DNA of 50,287 bases from an uncultured Bdellovibrionales bacterium (GCA_937903155.1 CALCZU010000049.1:1-50287); one strand, 5' to 3'. Shown: positions 32,199 through 41,480, counted from the first letter of the stretch. A program made the numbers and translations. Notes: a model not told the origin generated them from the sequence alone.

Positions 32199-33779
32199 TC
32201 AGATCTCTAAATCATCGCGGAGATAACAACCGAGACTTTTTGTATTTCTTTGACTGGCTTCTAAAACTAAGAGCGCACTCAACGTCGCATGACGAAGCCC
32301 TATCAGCTCGTCACTTAAATCCGCTTTTCGATAAAAAGACTCAATTCCACGGTTGAGCTCGTGCAAAATCCCCTCGGCTCTCGAGAGCCGAGCGTCGGTT
32401 TTCACGAGGCCCACATAATTCCACATCGTGTTTCGCAACGTCAGCCAATCTTGAGTTAAAAACGCGGGATCCACATGAGCGCTCTCGTGTTTCCAAGGAT
32501 CTATTTTTGGAAATCCTTCAAACGCTTCATTCGAAATCTCCGAATGAATTGAATCCGAAGCCGTCGCGCCCCACACAAGTCCTTCTAAAAGACTCGTACT
32601 CGCCAATCGGTTGGCTCCATGAAGTCCGGTGCAAGCGACTTCTCCGACTGCGTACAAGTTAGGGACTGAAGTTTTTCCGTCTAAATCCGTCCAAACGCCT
32701 CCGCAATGGTAGTGAGCTCCAGGAACCACCGGAATCGGCTTTTCGGTGATATCAATTCCATACTGTTTGCACGAACGCCAAACAAAAGGGAAACGCTCTT
32801 TAATCCACTCTTTCGGTTTGTGACTGATATCGAGATAAACACAAGGTTCGGAGGTTGAAAGCATTTCGTCGTGGATGGCTCTCGCAACTCGATCTCGAGG
32901 GGCCAGTTCGGGTGTTGAATAAGAAGGAAGATACTTAAACATGAATCGTTCGCCCGCTTGATTGAGAAGGACCGCGCCCTCCCCTCTTAAAGCTTCCGAA
33001 ATTAAAAAGCGACGGGCAGAGATATGGAAAAAGGTCGTCGGGTGAAACTGAACATATTCTAAGTTTTCAAGTCGGCATCCTGCGCGATAGGCAAGCGCAA
33101 TTCCGTCTCCACGCGAGTACTTGCTATTCGTATTGTGAAGATAAATCTGTCCGATCCCGCCCGTCGCAAGCACCGTGCGTCTCGCAAAAATCGGATACAC
33201 TTCCTTTGAATTCTGATCAAAGACAAAGGCTCCAAAACATTTCGCTTCAGAATGCCTCGTCGAACGTTCGGCACTGTGAAAAGACGTCATGAGTAAGTTT
33301 ACAGCTGTGTGGGAACTGAGAAATCGAATTTTTCCAAAAGTTTTAGCGTATGCGTAGAGCGATTCCTCTATCGACAAACCCGTTTCATCTCCCCAGTGGA
33401 CAATTCTTCCCTGAGAATGGCCGCCCTCTCGAGTCAAATGGTACTCGTTGTTGCTATTTTTATTTAAAGGCGTTTCTGCCTCTTCCATAAGGAGCTGCTT
33501 CACTAGTGGCGGTCCCATTTTTGCGAGCTGTTCGACCGCTGGCATGTAATTCGTGTGGCATCCGGCTTCAAAAATATCTTGGATAAGTTTTTGGGTATCT
33601 CCCGCACCCGCTTCGTAGATAATCCCGCCCTGAGCTCTGAGGGTATTGGTCTCGGTGATATCTTTCGCGGATGTAATGACCGTCGTTTCGATTCCCAGCT
33701 TTGCTAAATGAATCGCGCACGAAAGACCCGCGACGCCGCTTCCAATCACGAGAGCATCGGTTGTGAGAGTTCTCGTCAC
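32199..33779 (-). CDS. nadB: L-aspartate oxidase
   Basis: 526 residues. Oxidises L-aspartate to iminoaspartate with FAD. FAD-binding motif GSGVAGLSCAIHLAKLG, the glycine-rich FAD segment (AQGGI), GGHSQGRIVHWGDETG, QFHPTTF and the second glycine-rich motif (GEVACTGLHGANRLASTSLLEG) are all present, plus the C-terminal helical domain. Starts with GTG overlapping the nadC stop, so translation is coupled. Confidence 0.96.
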   Translation of the reverse strand: MTRTLTTDALVIGSGVAGLSCAIHLAKLGIETTVITSAKDITETNTLRAQGGIIYEAGAGDTQKLIQDIFEAGCHTNYMPAVEQLAKMGPPLVKQLLMEEAETPLNKNSNNEYHLTREGGHSQGRIVHWGDETGLSIEESLYAYAKTFGKIRFLSSHTAVNLLMTSFHSAERSTRHSEAKCFGAFVFDQNSKEVYPIFARRTVLATGGIGQIYLHNTNSKYSRGDGIALAYRAGCRLENLEYVQFHPTTFFHISARRFLISEALRGEGAVLLNQAGERFMFKYLPSYSTPELAPRDRVARAIHDEMLSTSEPCVYLDISHKPKEWIKERFPFVWRSCKQYGIDITEKPIPVVPGAHYHCGGVWTDLDGKTSVPNLYAVGEVACTGLHGANRLASTSLLEGLVWGATASDSIHSEISNEAFEGFPKIDPWKHESAHVDPAFLTQDWLTLRNTMWNYVGLVKTDARLSRAEGILHELNRGIESFYRKADLSDELIGLRHATLSALLVLEASQRNTKSLGCYLRDDLEI

Positions 33780-34630
33780 GTTTTAAAATCCATTGAAAGA
33801 TTCAGCCACGGAGCTGAATGGGTGATTTTTCCGACGCTAATGTAATCAACATCTAATTTTGCAAGCTCGCCGATTTTTTCTAAGCTCACGCCGCCCGAAA
33901 TTTCGAGGGCACAGCTTTTTCCAAATTTTTCGCGCACCATTGCAATGCCCTTTTTCATATCGTCGTAGGACATATTGTCGAGCATGATGACATCCGGCGC
34001 GTACAGAAGGACTTCGTTTAGCTGCGTGAGATTCTGCACTTCGATTTCAACTCGATGAAGCGGAGAGCGCGACTTGCGTGCTTCGAGCAGTAATTCTTTT
34101 TCGCTTAAGAGCGCAATGTGGTTGTCTTTAAATAAAATCCCGTCGCTTAAAGAACGTCTGTGAATATTCCCGCCGCCCGAAACCACCGCTTGAAGTTCGA
34201 GATCTTTCAAACCTGGCAAAGTTTTTCGAGTTGCAAGCACTTTGATCGCAGGGTTACCAACGGCTTGAACATAGCGATGAGTCAGTGTTGCAACGCCCGA
34301 AGCGTGCCCGAGAAAATTTAAAAGCGTTCTTTCCAGCGAAAGAAGTTCTCCGATTTTTCCTTGGACTTGCAAAAGCGAAGTTCCAGCTTCAAACTTTTGT
34401 CCTTCTTTAACCTGGAGAAGAAACTCGATTTGAGGAAGAATTTGCGATGCCGCAACCACAACTGACTCACCACTAAACACACCCTCTTCTTTTGCAAAGA
34501 GAATTGCGGTGCCTTTTTGCTGCCCTTTTTCTTTCAGACAACGGCTTGTCACATCGTCATAGAAATGATCGGTTTTGAGTTCTTCTGCGAATTGCGATTT
34601 TAAAAGGGTTAAATCTGTTCTCAACATCAT
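33776..34630 (-). CDS. nadC: Nicotinate-nucleotide pyrophosphorylase (carboxylating)
   Basis: 284 residues from ATG 34630, the usual NadC length; the frame is open further upstream but those residues do not fit the family. Converts quinolinate and PRPP to nicotinate mononucleotide, CO2 and pyrophosphate. Motifs: RTLLNFLGHASGVAT, ATRKTLPGLK, SGGGNIHRRSLSDGI, KDNH, and ISGGV near the end. First gene of the nad operon. Confidence 0.95.
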   Translation of the reverse strand: MMLRTDLTLLKSQFAEELKTDHFYDDVTSRCLKEKGQQKGTAILFAKEEGVFSGESVVVAASQILPQIEFLLQVKEGQKFEAGTSLLQVQGKIGELLSLERTLLNFLGHASGVATLTHRYVQAVGNPAIKVLATRKTLPGLKDLELQAVVSGGGNIHRRSLSDGILFKDNHIALLSEKELLLEARKSRSPLHRVEIEVQNLTQLNEVLLYAPDVIMLDNMSYDDMKKGIAMVREKFGKSCALEISGGVSLEKIGELAKLDVDYISVGKITHSAPWLNLSMDFKT

Positions 34631-34724
34631 GGCTGCTATTAACACAGAGGGTAAAATCAGACAAACTAGCGGCGGCCCAGAAAATAGTCCACTTGCCGGC
34701 TTGTAAGCACTTGAATATATAGGC

Positions 34725-35354
34725 TTAAGGAGCGACAGCGCCCGCTGATTTCCGTCCGAACACCTTTGCATCGAGATAGATCAGAAGAGAAGCCACCGTC
34801 GCTCCTCCGCAAATATCCATCAGGTAATGTTGTTTCGTTGTTAGCGTCGACAAAATAATCAAAAGCGTCCACGTCCCAAAAAACAAAAAGAATCCTTTCC
34901 CACGATGTCGAATTGAAGCGGTCGCCCCGATGGTCAGCGCCACGTGCATACTCGGGAAACAATTGTTGGGGGTATCGCCCGTTCGGACAAGATTCATGAG
35001 AAAAGCGACAAAGGCGTTTGCGACTTCCGGATAAACAGGCCGCGGATAGGTCGTTGGAAAAAAAAGAAAAAAGAATCCGCAAGTGATCAAAGTGCCAAAA
35101 CATAAGCGCACAAAGGAATCAAAATGCTTCCGTTCTTGCAAAAGCAAAATCACAAATAAAAAAAGTGTGTAGTCAGAAGTGTAAAGAATAAACGTCCATG
35201 GAATTAATGGGACGGATAAATCGACCCAAGTCAGCGGCAGAAAATGGGCCTGCCATGGATGCCACATATTGGGAAAAATATAAAACCCAAAATATGCGAT
35301 CATAAACACAATAAAAAGTTTGAGTTTTAATAGAATGGGAGTCGACGAAGTCAT
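34725..35354 (-). CDS. PAP2-type membrane phosphatase
   Basis: 209 residues with about five membrane helices. Phosphatase motifs of the PAP2 family: CFPSMHVALT and TTKQHYLMDICGG, with the catalytic histidines in PSMH and HYLMD. The upstream KxxxxxxRP motif is recognisable only loosely (FPTTYPRPVY). Likely acts on a lipid phosphate at the periplasmic face; the substrate cannot be told. Precedes the nad operon on the same strand with a 94-base gap. Confidence 0.85.
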   Translation of the reverse strand: MTSSTPILLKLKLFIVFMIAYFGFYIFPNMWHPWQAHFLPLTWVDLSVPLIPWTFILYTSDYTLFLFVILLLQERKHFDSFVRLCFGTLITCGFFFLFFPTTYPRPVYPEVANAFVAFLMNLVRTGDTPNNCFPSMHVALTIGATASIRHRGKGFFLFFGTWTLLIILSTLTTKQHYLMDICGGATVASLLIYLDAKVFGRKSAGAVAP

Positions 35355-35406
35355 CTTTTGGGCATTGGAACAAAGATAGCAGTTTTAGTCAATCAAATGA
35401 CAAGCA

Positions 35407-35964
35407 CTACTTCAGAAGCCCATCAATTTCGCGGATCATTTTTAAGTCCATCCAATTCTGAGAACCCACAAAGACTTTAAAAATCTTTCCTTCTTTATCA
35501 ATGAGAATTGAAAGCGGGAGCGACTTAATTTTATACGGACCCAGATAGCTCTTCGCGACGTTGTAAATCATGTTCATCGGCATCGCTTCTTTTGAGATCC
35601 GATTCTTGACTTTTTCTTTCGGCTTTTCTTCGACGTTGATCGCGAGCATTAAAAACCCCTTCGAACCAAAATGGCTTTCGAGCATCTTCAGTTGAGGCAT
35701 TTCCTCTAAACAAGGGGTGCACCAACTTGCCCAAAAGTTAACGAGGATGACCGTTCCTTTGTTCTTCTTGATCGAAGCTTTTGAGCCATCCACCGCCTCA
35801 AACTCGATCTCCGGAGCATCGATTCCCTTCAACTGGCTATCATCTTCACTCTGCAGCTGGATGGAGGAGTTGAAAAAGGTGAAGAGAAGTACGGTGCCCA
35901 GCGTCAAAACTAAGCCGAAGAGGATTTCCCTGAAATATATTTTTACAAATGATGGGAGCGGCAT
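35407..35964 (-). CDS. TlpA/ResA-like membrane-anchored thioredoxin
   Basis: 185 residues: one N-terminal membrane anchor (12-31), then a periplasmic thioredoxin fold with W-C82-T-P-C85 and the cis-proline loop (SLPLSILID). Such proteins reduce disulfides, for example in cytochrome c maturation. No cytochrome genes are adjacent, so the client is unknown. It is divergent from the zinc-ribbon gene at 36030. Confidence 0.88.
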   Translation of the reverse strand: MPLPSFVKIYFREILFGLVLTLGTVLLFTFFNSSIQLQSEDDSQLKGIDAPEIEFEAVDGSKASIKKNKGTVILVNFWASWCTPCLEEMPQLKMLESHFGSKGFLMLAINVEEKPKEKVKNRISKEAMPMNMIYNVAKSYLGPYKIKSLPLSILIDKEGKIFKVFVGSQNWMDLKMIREIDGLLK

Positions 35965-35983
35965 GTTAAACAGTACCCCGTAA

Positions 35984-35992
35984 TGCTAGAAT
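35984..35992 (+). promoter_or_regulatory. Extended -10 promoter
   Basis: TGC-TAGAAT is a good extended -10 element (5 of 6 for TATAAT plus TG), with no clear -35. It would start transcription near 35999, about 30 bases before the zinc-ribbon gene. Confidence 0.45.
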
Positions 35993-36029
35993 ACCCTATC
36001 TTGAAGCCGACATGGGAGAAGAATCATTT

Positions 36030-36482
36030 ATGAATACTTACGAACTTTATGGTGCCGCTAAAGTAGGTGGAGACACTCTTTCCTACTGCGGAAAATGTAA
36101 AAGAGAACTTTCACATGTCATTGTTTCGATGGTCGGCAATAAAATCGCTCGAGTCGAATGCAAAACTTGCAGAGCGCAACACAACCATAAATCGAGTGCC
36201 CCCGTATCGGGCGCACGCAGTCGGGCTCCAGGCTCCGCGGCCACCAAAAAGGTGACGTTGCGAGTGCGAGAAGTTTGGGAACAAAAAGTTCAGGCCTCAC
36301 GCGCGAAAGTTCCACTGAATTACAGCGTGAAAGAAATTTTCAAAGTGGGCGATGTGATTCAGCACACCCAGTTCGGAATGGGCTTTGTCGAAGAAGTAAA
36401 AAAAGACGGTAAGATCACCGTTCTGTTTAGCGAAACCGAAAAAATCCTCATTCACGGAATGGGACAGAATTTAGCTCAGTAG
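36030..36482 (+). CDS. Zinc-ribbon protein with a Tudor/CarD-like C-terminus
   Basis: 150 residues from ATG 36030 (GGGAGAA 10 bases upstream; an ATG at 36012 is possible). A zinc ribbon C20-x2-C23 ... C44-x2-C47, then a basic Ala/Ser-rich linker (about 55-80), and a C-terminal domain (FKVGDVIQHTQFGMGFVEEV) like the Tudor-type tail of UvrD or the CarD interaction domain. This suggests an RNA-polymerase- or DNA-associated protein; the exact role is unknown. Confidence 0.7.
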   Translation: MNTYELYGAAKVGGDTLSYCGKCKRELSHVIVSMVGNKIARVECKTCRAQHNHKSSAPVSGARSRAPGSAATKKVTLRVREVWEQKVQASRAKVPLNYSVKEIFKVGDVIQHTQFGMGFVEEVKKDGKITVLFSETEKILIHGMGQNLAQ

Positions 36483-36490
36483 ATTTTTAT

Positions 36491-36588
36491 CGTCGTTGCG
36501 AGGAGCGAAGCGACGAAGCAATCTCGCTGCAAAAGATCGCTCATGTTATCGGCGAGATTGCTTCGTCGCTCCGCTCCTCGCAACGACG
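36491..36588. repeat. Long imperfect inverted repeat, also likely bidirectional terminator
   Basis: Two 37-base arms, 36491-36527 and 36552-36588, with one mismatch and a 24-base loop. It lies between the convergent zinc-ribbon gene and livF and is followed by TTTTTT. The arm sequence (GTCGTTGCGAGGAGCG, then GACGAAGCAATC) recurs at 50200-50232, so this is a dispersed repeat. Confidence 0.85.
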
Positions 36589-36596
36589 AAGTTTTT

Positions 36597-37298
36597 TCAG
36601 ATTTCGCCTAAGTATGCTTTTCGAACGGCGTCGTTTGAGAGAAGGCTTTGGGCTGTGTCCGAGAGAGTCACTTCTCCGACTTCAAGAACGTATCCTCTAG
36701 AAGAAATTTTCAATGCCGCTTGCGCATTTTGCTCGACGAGCAAAACCGTTGTGCCTTGCTTGTTAATTTTTTGAATCGTATCAAAGATGGATTTTGTAAC
36801 TTGTGGAGCAAGACCCAAGGACGGTTCATCGAGAAGAATCATTTTGGGTTTTGAAAGAAGCGCGCGACTAATCGCAAGCATCTGTTGCTCACCCCCCGAG
36901 AGGGTTCCGGCGATTTGCTTTTTTCTCTCAGCCATTCGGGGAAAGAGCGTAAAGACTTCATCGTAATCCGAAGGCAGTACTTTCTTCTGAGTGAAAGCTC
37001 CCATCAAAAGATTTTCATAAACCGTTAAGTTCGCAAAGATGCCACGTCTTTCTGGAACATGAGCCATTCCCAAACGGACAATCTCGTGAGGAGCCATATT
37101 CGTAATATCAACGCCATCAAAAATAATTTTTCCGGACGCCGGACGAATAAGTGATGAAATTGTTCTGAGCGTCGTCGTTTTTCCGGCCCCATTACTCCCA
37201 ATCAGTCCGACGGTTTCACCCTTCTCCACTCTGAGAGAAAGGTTTCGAATGGCGGGGATGAGACCGTAATTAACGTGAATGTTTTGAAGTTCGAGCAT
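36597..37298 (-). CDS. livF: Branched-chain amino acid ABC transporter ATPase LivF
   Basis: 233 residues. Walker A GSNGAGKTT, signature LSGGEQQML, Walker B MILLDEPSLGLAP. Family features of LivF: LELQNIHVNYG start and MAHVPERRGIF after the Walker A region. One of two ATPases of the importer; its start overlaps the livG stop (TAATG). Last gene of livKHMGF, ending against a large hairpin. Confidence 0.95.
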   Translation of the reverse strand: MLELQNIHVNYGLIPAIRNLSLRVEKGETVGLIGSNGAGKTTTLRTISSLIRPASGKIIFDGVDITNMAPHEIVRLGMAHVPERRGIFANLTVYENLLMGAFTQKKVLPSDYDEVFTLFPRMAERKKQIAGTLSGGEQQMLAISRALLSKPKMILLDEPSLGLAPQVTKSIFDTIQKINKQGTTVLLVEQNAQAALKISSRGYVLEVGEVTLSDTAQSLLSNDAVRKAYLGEI

Positions 37299-38071
37299 TA
37301 CTCAGAAACCCCCAAGTAAGCTTCGATGACTTTTTTATTTTCGCGAATTTCTTTGGGAAGCCCCTCGGCGATTACTTCCCCGTGATCGAGCACCGTAATG
37401 CGCTCGCAAATTCCCATGACGAGTTTCATGTCATGTTCAATCAATAGCACGGTAACTTTAAATTTATCTCGAATCTCTGCAATCGTGTGCATGAGCTCAA
37501 CTTTTTCTTGGCTATTCAGTCCTGCTGCAGGTTCGTCGAGGAGTAAAACTCGAGGAGACGTTCCTAATGCACGCGCGATTTCAAGACGTCTCTGATTTCC
37601 GTACGAAAGACTCCGAGATAAACTCTGAGCTTTTGAATCAAGCTTCATCACTTTTAAAAGAGCCATCGCTTCTTCAGTAACTTTTTTTTCTTGCGCGTAA
37701 AATTTCGGAGTTCTTAAAAGCGTATCCAAAAGGCTATAGGGCTTCTTCATGTGATAGGACAACATCACATTTTCCAAAACGGTCATCTCGCCGCACAAGC
37801 GGATATTTTGAAAGGTACGTGCAATTCCTGCTTTCGCAATTTGGCAGGGTTCTTTTCCGTTGAGATTGCTGCCATCCAAATCGAGAGTTCCATTGTCCGG
37901 AGGATAAACGCCTGTCACTAAATTGAAGACCGTCGTTTTTCCGGCACCATTCGGACCGATTAAACCCGTCAGCGACATGGGTTTTAATTCTAAGTTAAAC
38001 TTCGAAACGGCTTTCAATCCCCCAAATGAAATCGAGAGGTCTTGAACTTTGAAATGCCCGACAGAGTTCAT
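37298..38071 (-). CDS. livG: Branched-chain amino acid ABC transporter ATPase LivG
   Basis: 257 residues from ATG 38071, which has AAGGAGAGG upstream and overlaps the livM stop; the longer frame start at 38101 is unlikely. Walker A GPNGAGKTT, signature LSYGNQRRLEIARAL, Walker B LLLDEPAAGLN. The LivG-specific insertion (GIARTFQNIRLCGEMTVLEN) is present. Confidence 0.95.
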   Translation of the reverse strand: MNSVGHFKVQDLSISFGGLKAVSKFNLELKPMSLTGLIGPNGAGKTTVFNLVTGVYPPDNGTLDLDGSNLNGKEPCQIAKAGIARTFQNIRLCGEMTVLENVMLSYHMKKPYSLLDTLLRTPKFYAQEKKVTEEAMALLKVMKLDSKAQSLSRSLSYGNQRRLEIARALGTSPRVLLLDEPAAGLNSQEKVELMHTIAEIRDKFKVTVLLIEHDMKLVMGICERITVLDHGEVIAEGLPKEIRENKKVIEAYLGVSE

Positions 38072-39012
38072 GCCTCTCCTTTCTTCTTGAAGAAGTGCCA
38101 AATTTCTTTATGCCCCATGATTCCCATTGGACGCCACAGCATCACAGCAACCAGCGACGCGGAAAAAATCACCATGCGATACTCTGCGAAAACTCTTAAG
38201 AGCTCTGGAAGAAGCGTCACAAGCAGTGCGCCTAATGCTGCTCCTGTGAAACTACCCATTCCGCCCATCACGACCATGATCACGACTTCAACAGAGCGAT
38301 TAAAATTAAACGTCGAGGGGTCGATAAAACCCTGATAGTGGGCAAAGAGTCCGCCTGCGATTCCCGCAAAAAAAGAACTAATCACAAAGGCCACAACTTT
38401 GTAACGAGCCACATCGATGCCCATCGCTTCCGCGGCAATTTCATTTTCACGAATCGAAAGAATGGCTCTGCCTGTACTCGAACGAATCAGACGGTACATA
38501 AAAATAAATGTCACAGCCGCCCAGAGATAAACCCAGAAAAAATTCGATTCTCTCGGAATCCCTGGCATCCCGCGAGCGCCGCCAATAAATTCCATATTGA
38601 GGAAGAAAATTCGGATAATTTCGCCAAAGCCTAAAGTCACAATCGCGAGGTAATCCCCACGTAAACGGAGTGAAGGCAACCCCACAAGATATCCTGCAAG
38701 AGCGGCCGCTCCTCCTCCAGCGACAACCGCCCAGCCAATTCCCATCGGAGACTGAAAGAAATCAATATTCGAAAGGGTCGTCAGTAAGATGCTGGTGTAA
38801 GCGCCAATTCCCATAAAGCCCGCGTGCCCCAGCGAAAACTGGCCCGCACACCCATTTACAAGATTTAAACTCAAACCTAAAATCAGCGCGATTCCGCAGT
38901 TAATAATCACGCGGACAATGTAAGGATTCGCGTACTCTTCAAGAGAGTAGTTAATTCCCCAAAGGGCTGCGACCGCAACGAATGTGCCGACCCAAAACGT
39001 CCACTTCGTCAT
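38068..39012 (-). CDS. livM: Branched-chain amino acid ABC permease LivM
   Basis: 314 residues with about nine membrane helices. LivM signatures: NLVNGCAGQFSLGHAGFMGIGAY, LRLRGDYLAIVTLGFGEIIR and the cytoplasmic coupling loop with SIRENEIAAEAMGIDVARYK. Coupled to livH and livG by ATGA overlaps. Confidence 0.95.
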   Translation of the reverse strand: MTKWTFWVGTFVAVAALWGINYSLEEYANPYIVRVIINCGIALILGLSLNLVNGCAGQFSLGHAGFMGIGAYTSILLTTLSNIDFFQSPMGIGWAVVAGGGAAALAGYLVGLPSLRLRGDYLAIVTLGFGEIIRIFFLNMEFIGGARGMPGIPRESNFFWVYLWAAVTFIFMYRLIRSSTGRAILSIRENEIAAEAMGIDVARYKVVAFVISSFFAGIAGGLFAHYQGFIDPSTFNFNRSVEVVIMVVMGGMGSFTGAALGALLVTLLPELLRVFAEYRMVIFSASLVAVMLWRPMGIMGHKEIWHFFKKKGEA

Positions 39013-39908
39013 ACCTTCTCCCGCCTAAACGTTCCCAAAAGACCCGCAGGTCGAAATAGAAGGATTAAAATTAAAAGGCCGAATGCAATCGCATCTCTGA
39101 AACTCGACGAAATATAATAAACCGCAAAAGATTCCGCGAGCCCCAGAATAATTCCTCCGATAGCCGCGCCCATGATATTTCCAATGCCTCCGAACACAGC
39201 GGCAACAAACGCTTTGAGTCCGATCATCACACCTAAAAGAGGTTCAATCTTCGGATAAGAAAGTCCATAGAGTACCGACGCACAACCGGCCAGACTCGCA
39301 CCAATCGCAAATGTGAATACGATGACCTGATTGGTTGGAATTCCCATGAGGCTTGCGATCTCAATATCAAAACTCACGGCCCGCATTGCGGTCCCCAGTT
39401 TTGTGTGATGGACCACCCAATGCAAAATCACCATCAAAAGAGCAGACACTAAAATCACGGTAAGCTGGATATTATTTAAAACGAGTTCGTCGCTATTTAA
39501 CAATGATGTCGTCGAAAGAAGTGAAGGAAACTGTCGAGGATCTGCGCCAAAGATCACCTGCCCGCCATTTTCTAAAAGCAGCGAAATTCCTATAGCGGTG
39601 ATGAGTACGTTTAATCGAGGAGCTGTTCTCAGAGGACGGTAAGCAATTCGTTCAATCGTCAGCGCTAGAGCCACGCAAAATGCCATTGCACAGAGTGTGA
39701 CGACCATGACTTGAACAATTGGTGGAAAATATCCATTCGTCCATTTCGCAGCATAAATCCCGACGAAGGCGCCGATCATAAAAATATCGCTGTGAGCGAA
39801 ATTAATGAACTGCAAAACTCCGTACACCATCGTGTAGCCCAAGGCGACGAGCGCATAGACGCTCCCTTGAGCTACACCGTTGATAATATTTTGCAAAAAG
39901 GACTGCAA
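39009..39908 (-). CDS. livH: Branched-chain amino acid ABC permease LivH
   Basis: 299 residues with about eight helices. Signatures GSVYALVALGYTMVYGVLQFINFAH and AVSFDIEIASLMGIPTNQVI (coupling loop). It begins with TTG at 39908, 6 bases after the livK stop, without a strong ribosome site, so it probably relies on reinitiation after livK. Confidence 0.94.
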   Translation of the reverse strand: MQSFLQNIINGVAQGSVYALVALGYTMVYGVLQFINFAHSDIFMIGAFVGIYAAKWTNGYFPPIVQVMVVTLCAMAFCVALALTIERIAYRPLRTAPRLNVLITAIGISLLLENGGQVIFGADPRQFPSLLSTTSLLNSDELVLNNIQLTVILVSALLMVILHWVVHHTKLGTAMRAVSFDIEIASLMGIPTNQVIVFTFAIGASLAGCASVLYGLSYPKIEPLLGVMIGLKAFVAAVFGGIGNIMGAAIGGIILGLAESFAVYYISSSFRDAIAFGLLILILLFRPAGLLGTFRREKV

Positions 39909-39914
39909 AGTAGT

Positions 39915-41090
39915 TTATGGGTTCACGGTTGCTATGTAGCTGAACTTTTGAGGTCCAGTGACTTTAAGAACGACCGCGGGCTTCACAGCATTGCGTTCGT
40001 CGTTAATCGTGATCACGCCCGTAACGCCTGGATAATTCTTTGTCGTTGCCAGCGCATCTCGAATGCCCTTCGTGCTCATTTCAGTGGCACGGTTTGCGGC
40101 ATCAATCGCAACAGCTGCAGCGTCATAACCCATAGCCGCTAAACCGCTGGGAACTTCTTTGTATTTTGCTTGATAACCTTTTACGAAATTTTGAACGGCT
40201 GGATTTTGATCGTCTGCCGAGTAATGGTTACTGAAATAACCTCCGACGATTGAATCGCCTCCAATTTCGGTCAGCTTTTCGCTATCCCATCCATCGCCTC
40301 CCAAAAGCACGCCTTTAAAATTCAATTCACGGGCTTGTTTGGAAATCAATCCCACTTCGGTGTAGTAACCTGGGACGAAGAGAACATCAGGTTTTTTGTC
40401 ACGAATCTGAGTGAGCTGAGGTTTGAAATCGACATCGCCGCTCGAGTAAGAAACATCGACGACAATTTCTCCGCCCATCTTTTTAAATTCCTGTGCGAAA
40501 TAATTTGCAAGACCCATTGAGTAGTCGGCTTTCACATCGCGAAAGATAGCCGCTTTTTTAAGACTTAAATTGTTCAACGCAAATTTTGCCATGACCGACC
40601 CTTGAAAAGGATCAATGAAACAAACGCGGAAAATATAATCGCCTAACTGGGTGACTTTAGGATTTGTGCTCGAAGGACTAATCATCGCGACTTTGTATTG
40701 TTGTGCAATCGGAGCGACTGCAATGGAACGAGAACTTGCGACTTCTCCGAGAAGAACGTGCACTTTGTCTTGGGTTAAAAGTTTTGTAACGACGGTCACA
40801 GCTTCGTCTGATTTTCCTTGGTCATCGTAGGAAACGACTTTGATTTTCTTTCCCTTCACACCGCCTTTCGCGTTGACCTCGTCAACCGCCATCATGATGC
40901 CTTTGTGAGTGGAAACACCGAAAGTACTTTCGGAACCCGTCATCGAACCGAACTCACCAAAGATGAGCTCCTCACCGACCATCACGTTCGCCGCTTGAGT
41001 CGAAGTTGAAGCATCTTTTTTCGTGCAGCTTGCACTAAAAATAATCAAACTGAGTGATAAGAGTCCCAAAGCTTTTTTTACTGGTTTCAT
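39915..41090 (-). CDS. livK: Branched-chain amino acid binding lipoprotein LivK
   Basis: 391 residues. Lipoprotein-type signal ending at C22 (LSLSLIIFSASCTKK), then a type I periplasmic binding fold (FGEFGSMTGSESTFG; KGIMMAVDEVNAKGGVKGKK; VASSRSIAVAPIAQQ). It delivers substrate to LivHM. It has a strong promoter and a good ribosome site (AGGGGAAAT). It is a distant relative of the binding protein at 5154. Confidence 0.92.
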   Translation of the reverse strand: MKPVKKALGLLSLSLIIFSASCTKKDASTSTQAANVMVGEELIFGEFGSMTGSESTFGVSTHKGIMMAVDEVNAKGGVKGKKIKVVSYDDQGKSDEAVTVVTKLLTQDKVHVLLGEVASSRSIAVAPIAQQYKVAMISPSSTNPKVTQLGDYIFRVCFIDPFQGSVMAKFALNNLSLKKAAIFRDVKADYSMGLANYFAQEFKKMGGEIVVDVSYSSGDVDFKPQLTQIRDKKPDVLFVPGYYTEVGLISKQARELNFKGVLLGGDGWDSEKLTEIGGDSIVGGYFSNHYSADDQNPAVQNFVKGYQAKYKEVPSGLAAMGYDAAAVAIDAANRATEMSTKGIRDALATTKNYPGVTGVITINDERNAVKPAVVLKVTGPQKFSYIATVNP

Positions 41091-41130
41091 ATTTCCCCTA
41101 CGATTTAGTTTCTTTTAAAAACTCCCTTAG

Positions 41131-41159
41131 TTTATCGGGGGGTTACTCGGAAATGTCAA
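41131..41159 (-). promoter_or_regulatory. Promoter of livKHMGF
   Basis: On the minus strand, TTGACA (41159-41154), 17 bases, then GATAAA (41136-41131). The -35 is perfect and the -10 matches 4 of 6. The predicted leader is about 35 bases. Confidence 0.65.
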
Positions 41160-41212
41160 TTGGCATAACCGCTCAAGAATGTTCTGTTTTTTGGGAATTT
41201 AGGAGCACGAGA

Positions 41213-41241
41213 TTGACACTCGACAGGGACGTCCCTAAAGT
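41213..41241 (+). promoter_or_regulatory. Promoter of xseB-ispA-dxs with a palindromic spacer
   Basis: TTGACA (41213-41218), 17 bases, TAAAGT (41236-41241). The spacer contains the perfect palindrome GGGACGTCCC (41226-41235). Transcription should begin at about 41248, one base before the xseB ATG, which implies a leaderless or nearly leaderless mRNA. Confidence 0.7.
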
Positions 41242-41248
41242 CTCTCGG

Positions 41249-41476
41249 ATGGAAAATACTTCTTTTGAAACTTCGCTCAAAGAGCTCGAAAAAACGGTCT
41301 CGTATCTCGAAAAAGGAGATACTCCTCTGGAAGACCAGCTAAAAGCGTTTGAAAAAGGGGTCGCTCTCAGTCGTGATTGCATGAAAAAGCTCGAAGAAGT
41401 CGAAAAAAAGGTCGAAATCCTGATGCAAGATTCCCAAGGCAAGTTGACGGCGAGCCCATTCGAAGGTTCGAATTGA
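41249..41476 (+). CDS. xseB: Exodeoxyribonuclease VII small subunit
   Basis: 75 residues. The XseB pattern is clear: FETSLKELEKTVSYLEKGD, PLEDQLKAFEKGVALSRDCM, then a helical tail with KVEIL. It binds XseA to form the single-strand-specific nuclease; xseA is not in the window. No ribosome binding site precedes the ATG, in agreement with a leaderless start. It is followed after 4 bases by ispA, a common arrangement. Confidence 0.92.
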   Translation: MENTSFETSLKELEKTVSYLEKGDTPLEDQLKAFEKGVALSRDCMKKLEEVEKKVEILMQDSQGKLTASPFEGSN

Positions 41477-41480
41477 ACCC

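Noticed and set aside
34631..34771. 47-residue N-terminal extension of NadC
   Set aside because: NadC proteins are about 280 residues and begin at the equivalent of 34630; the extension has no family resemblance.
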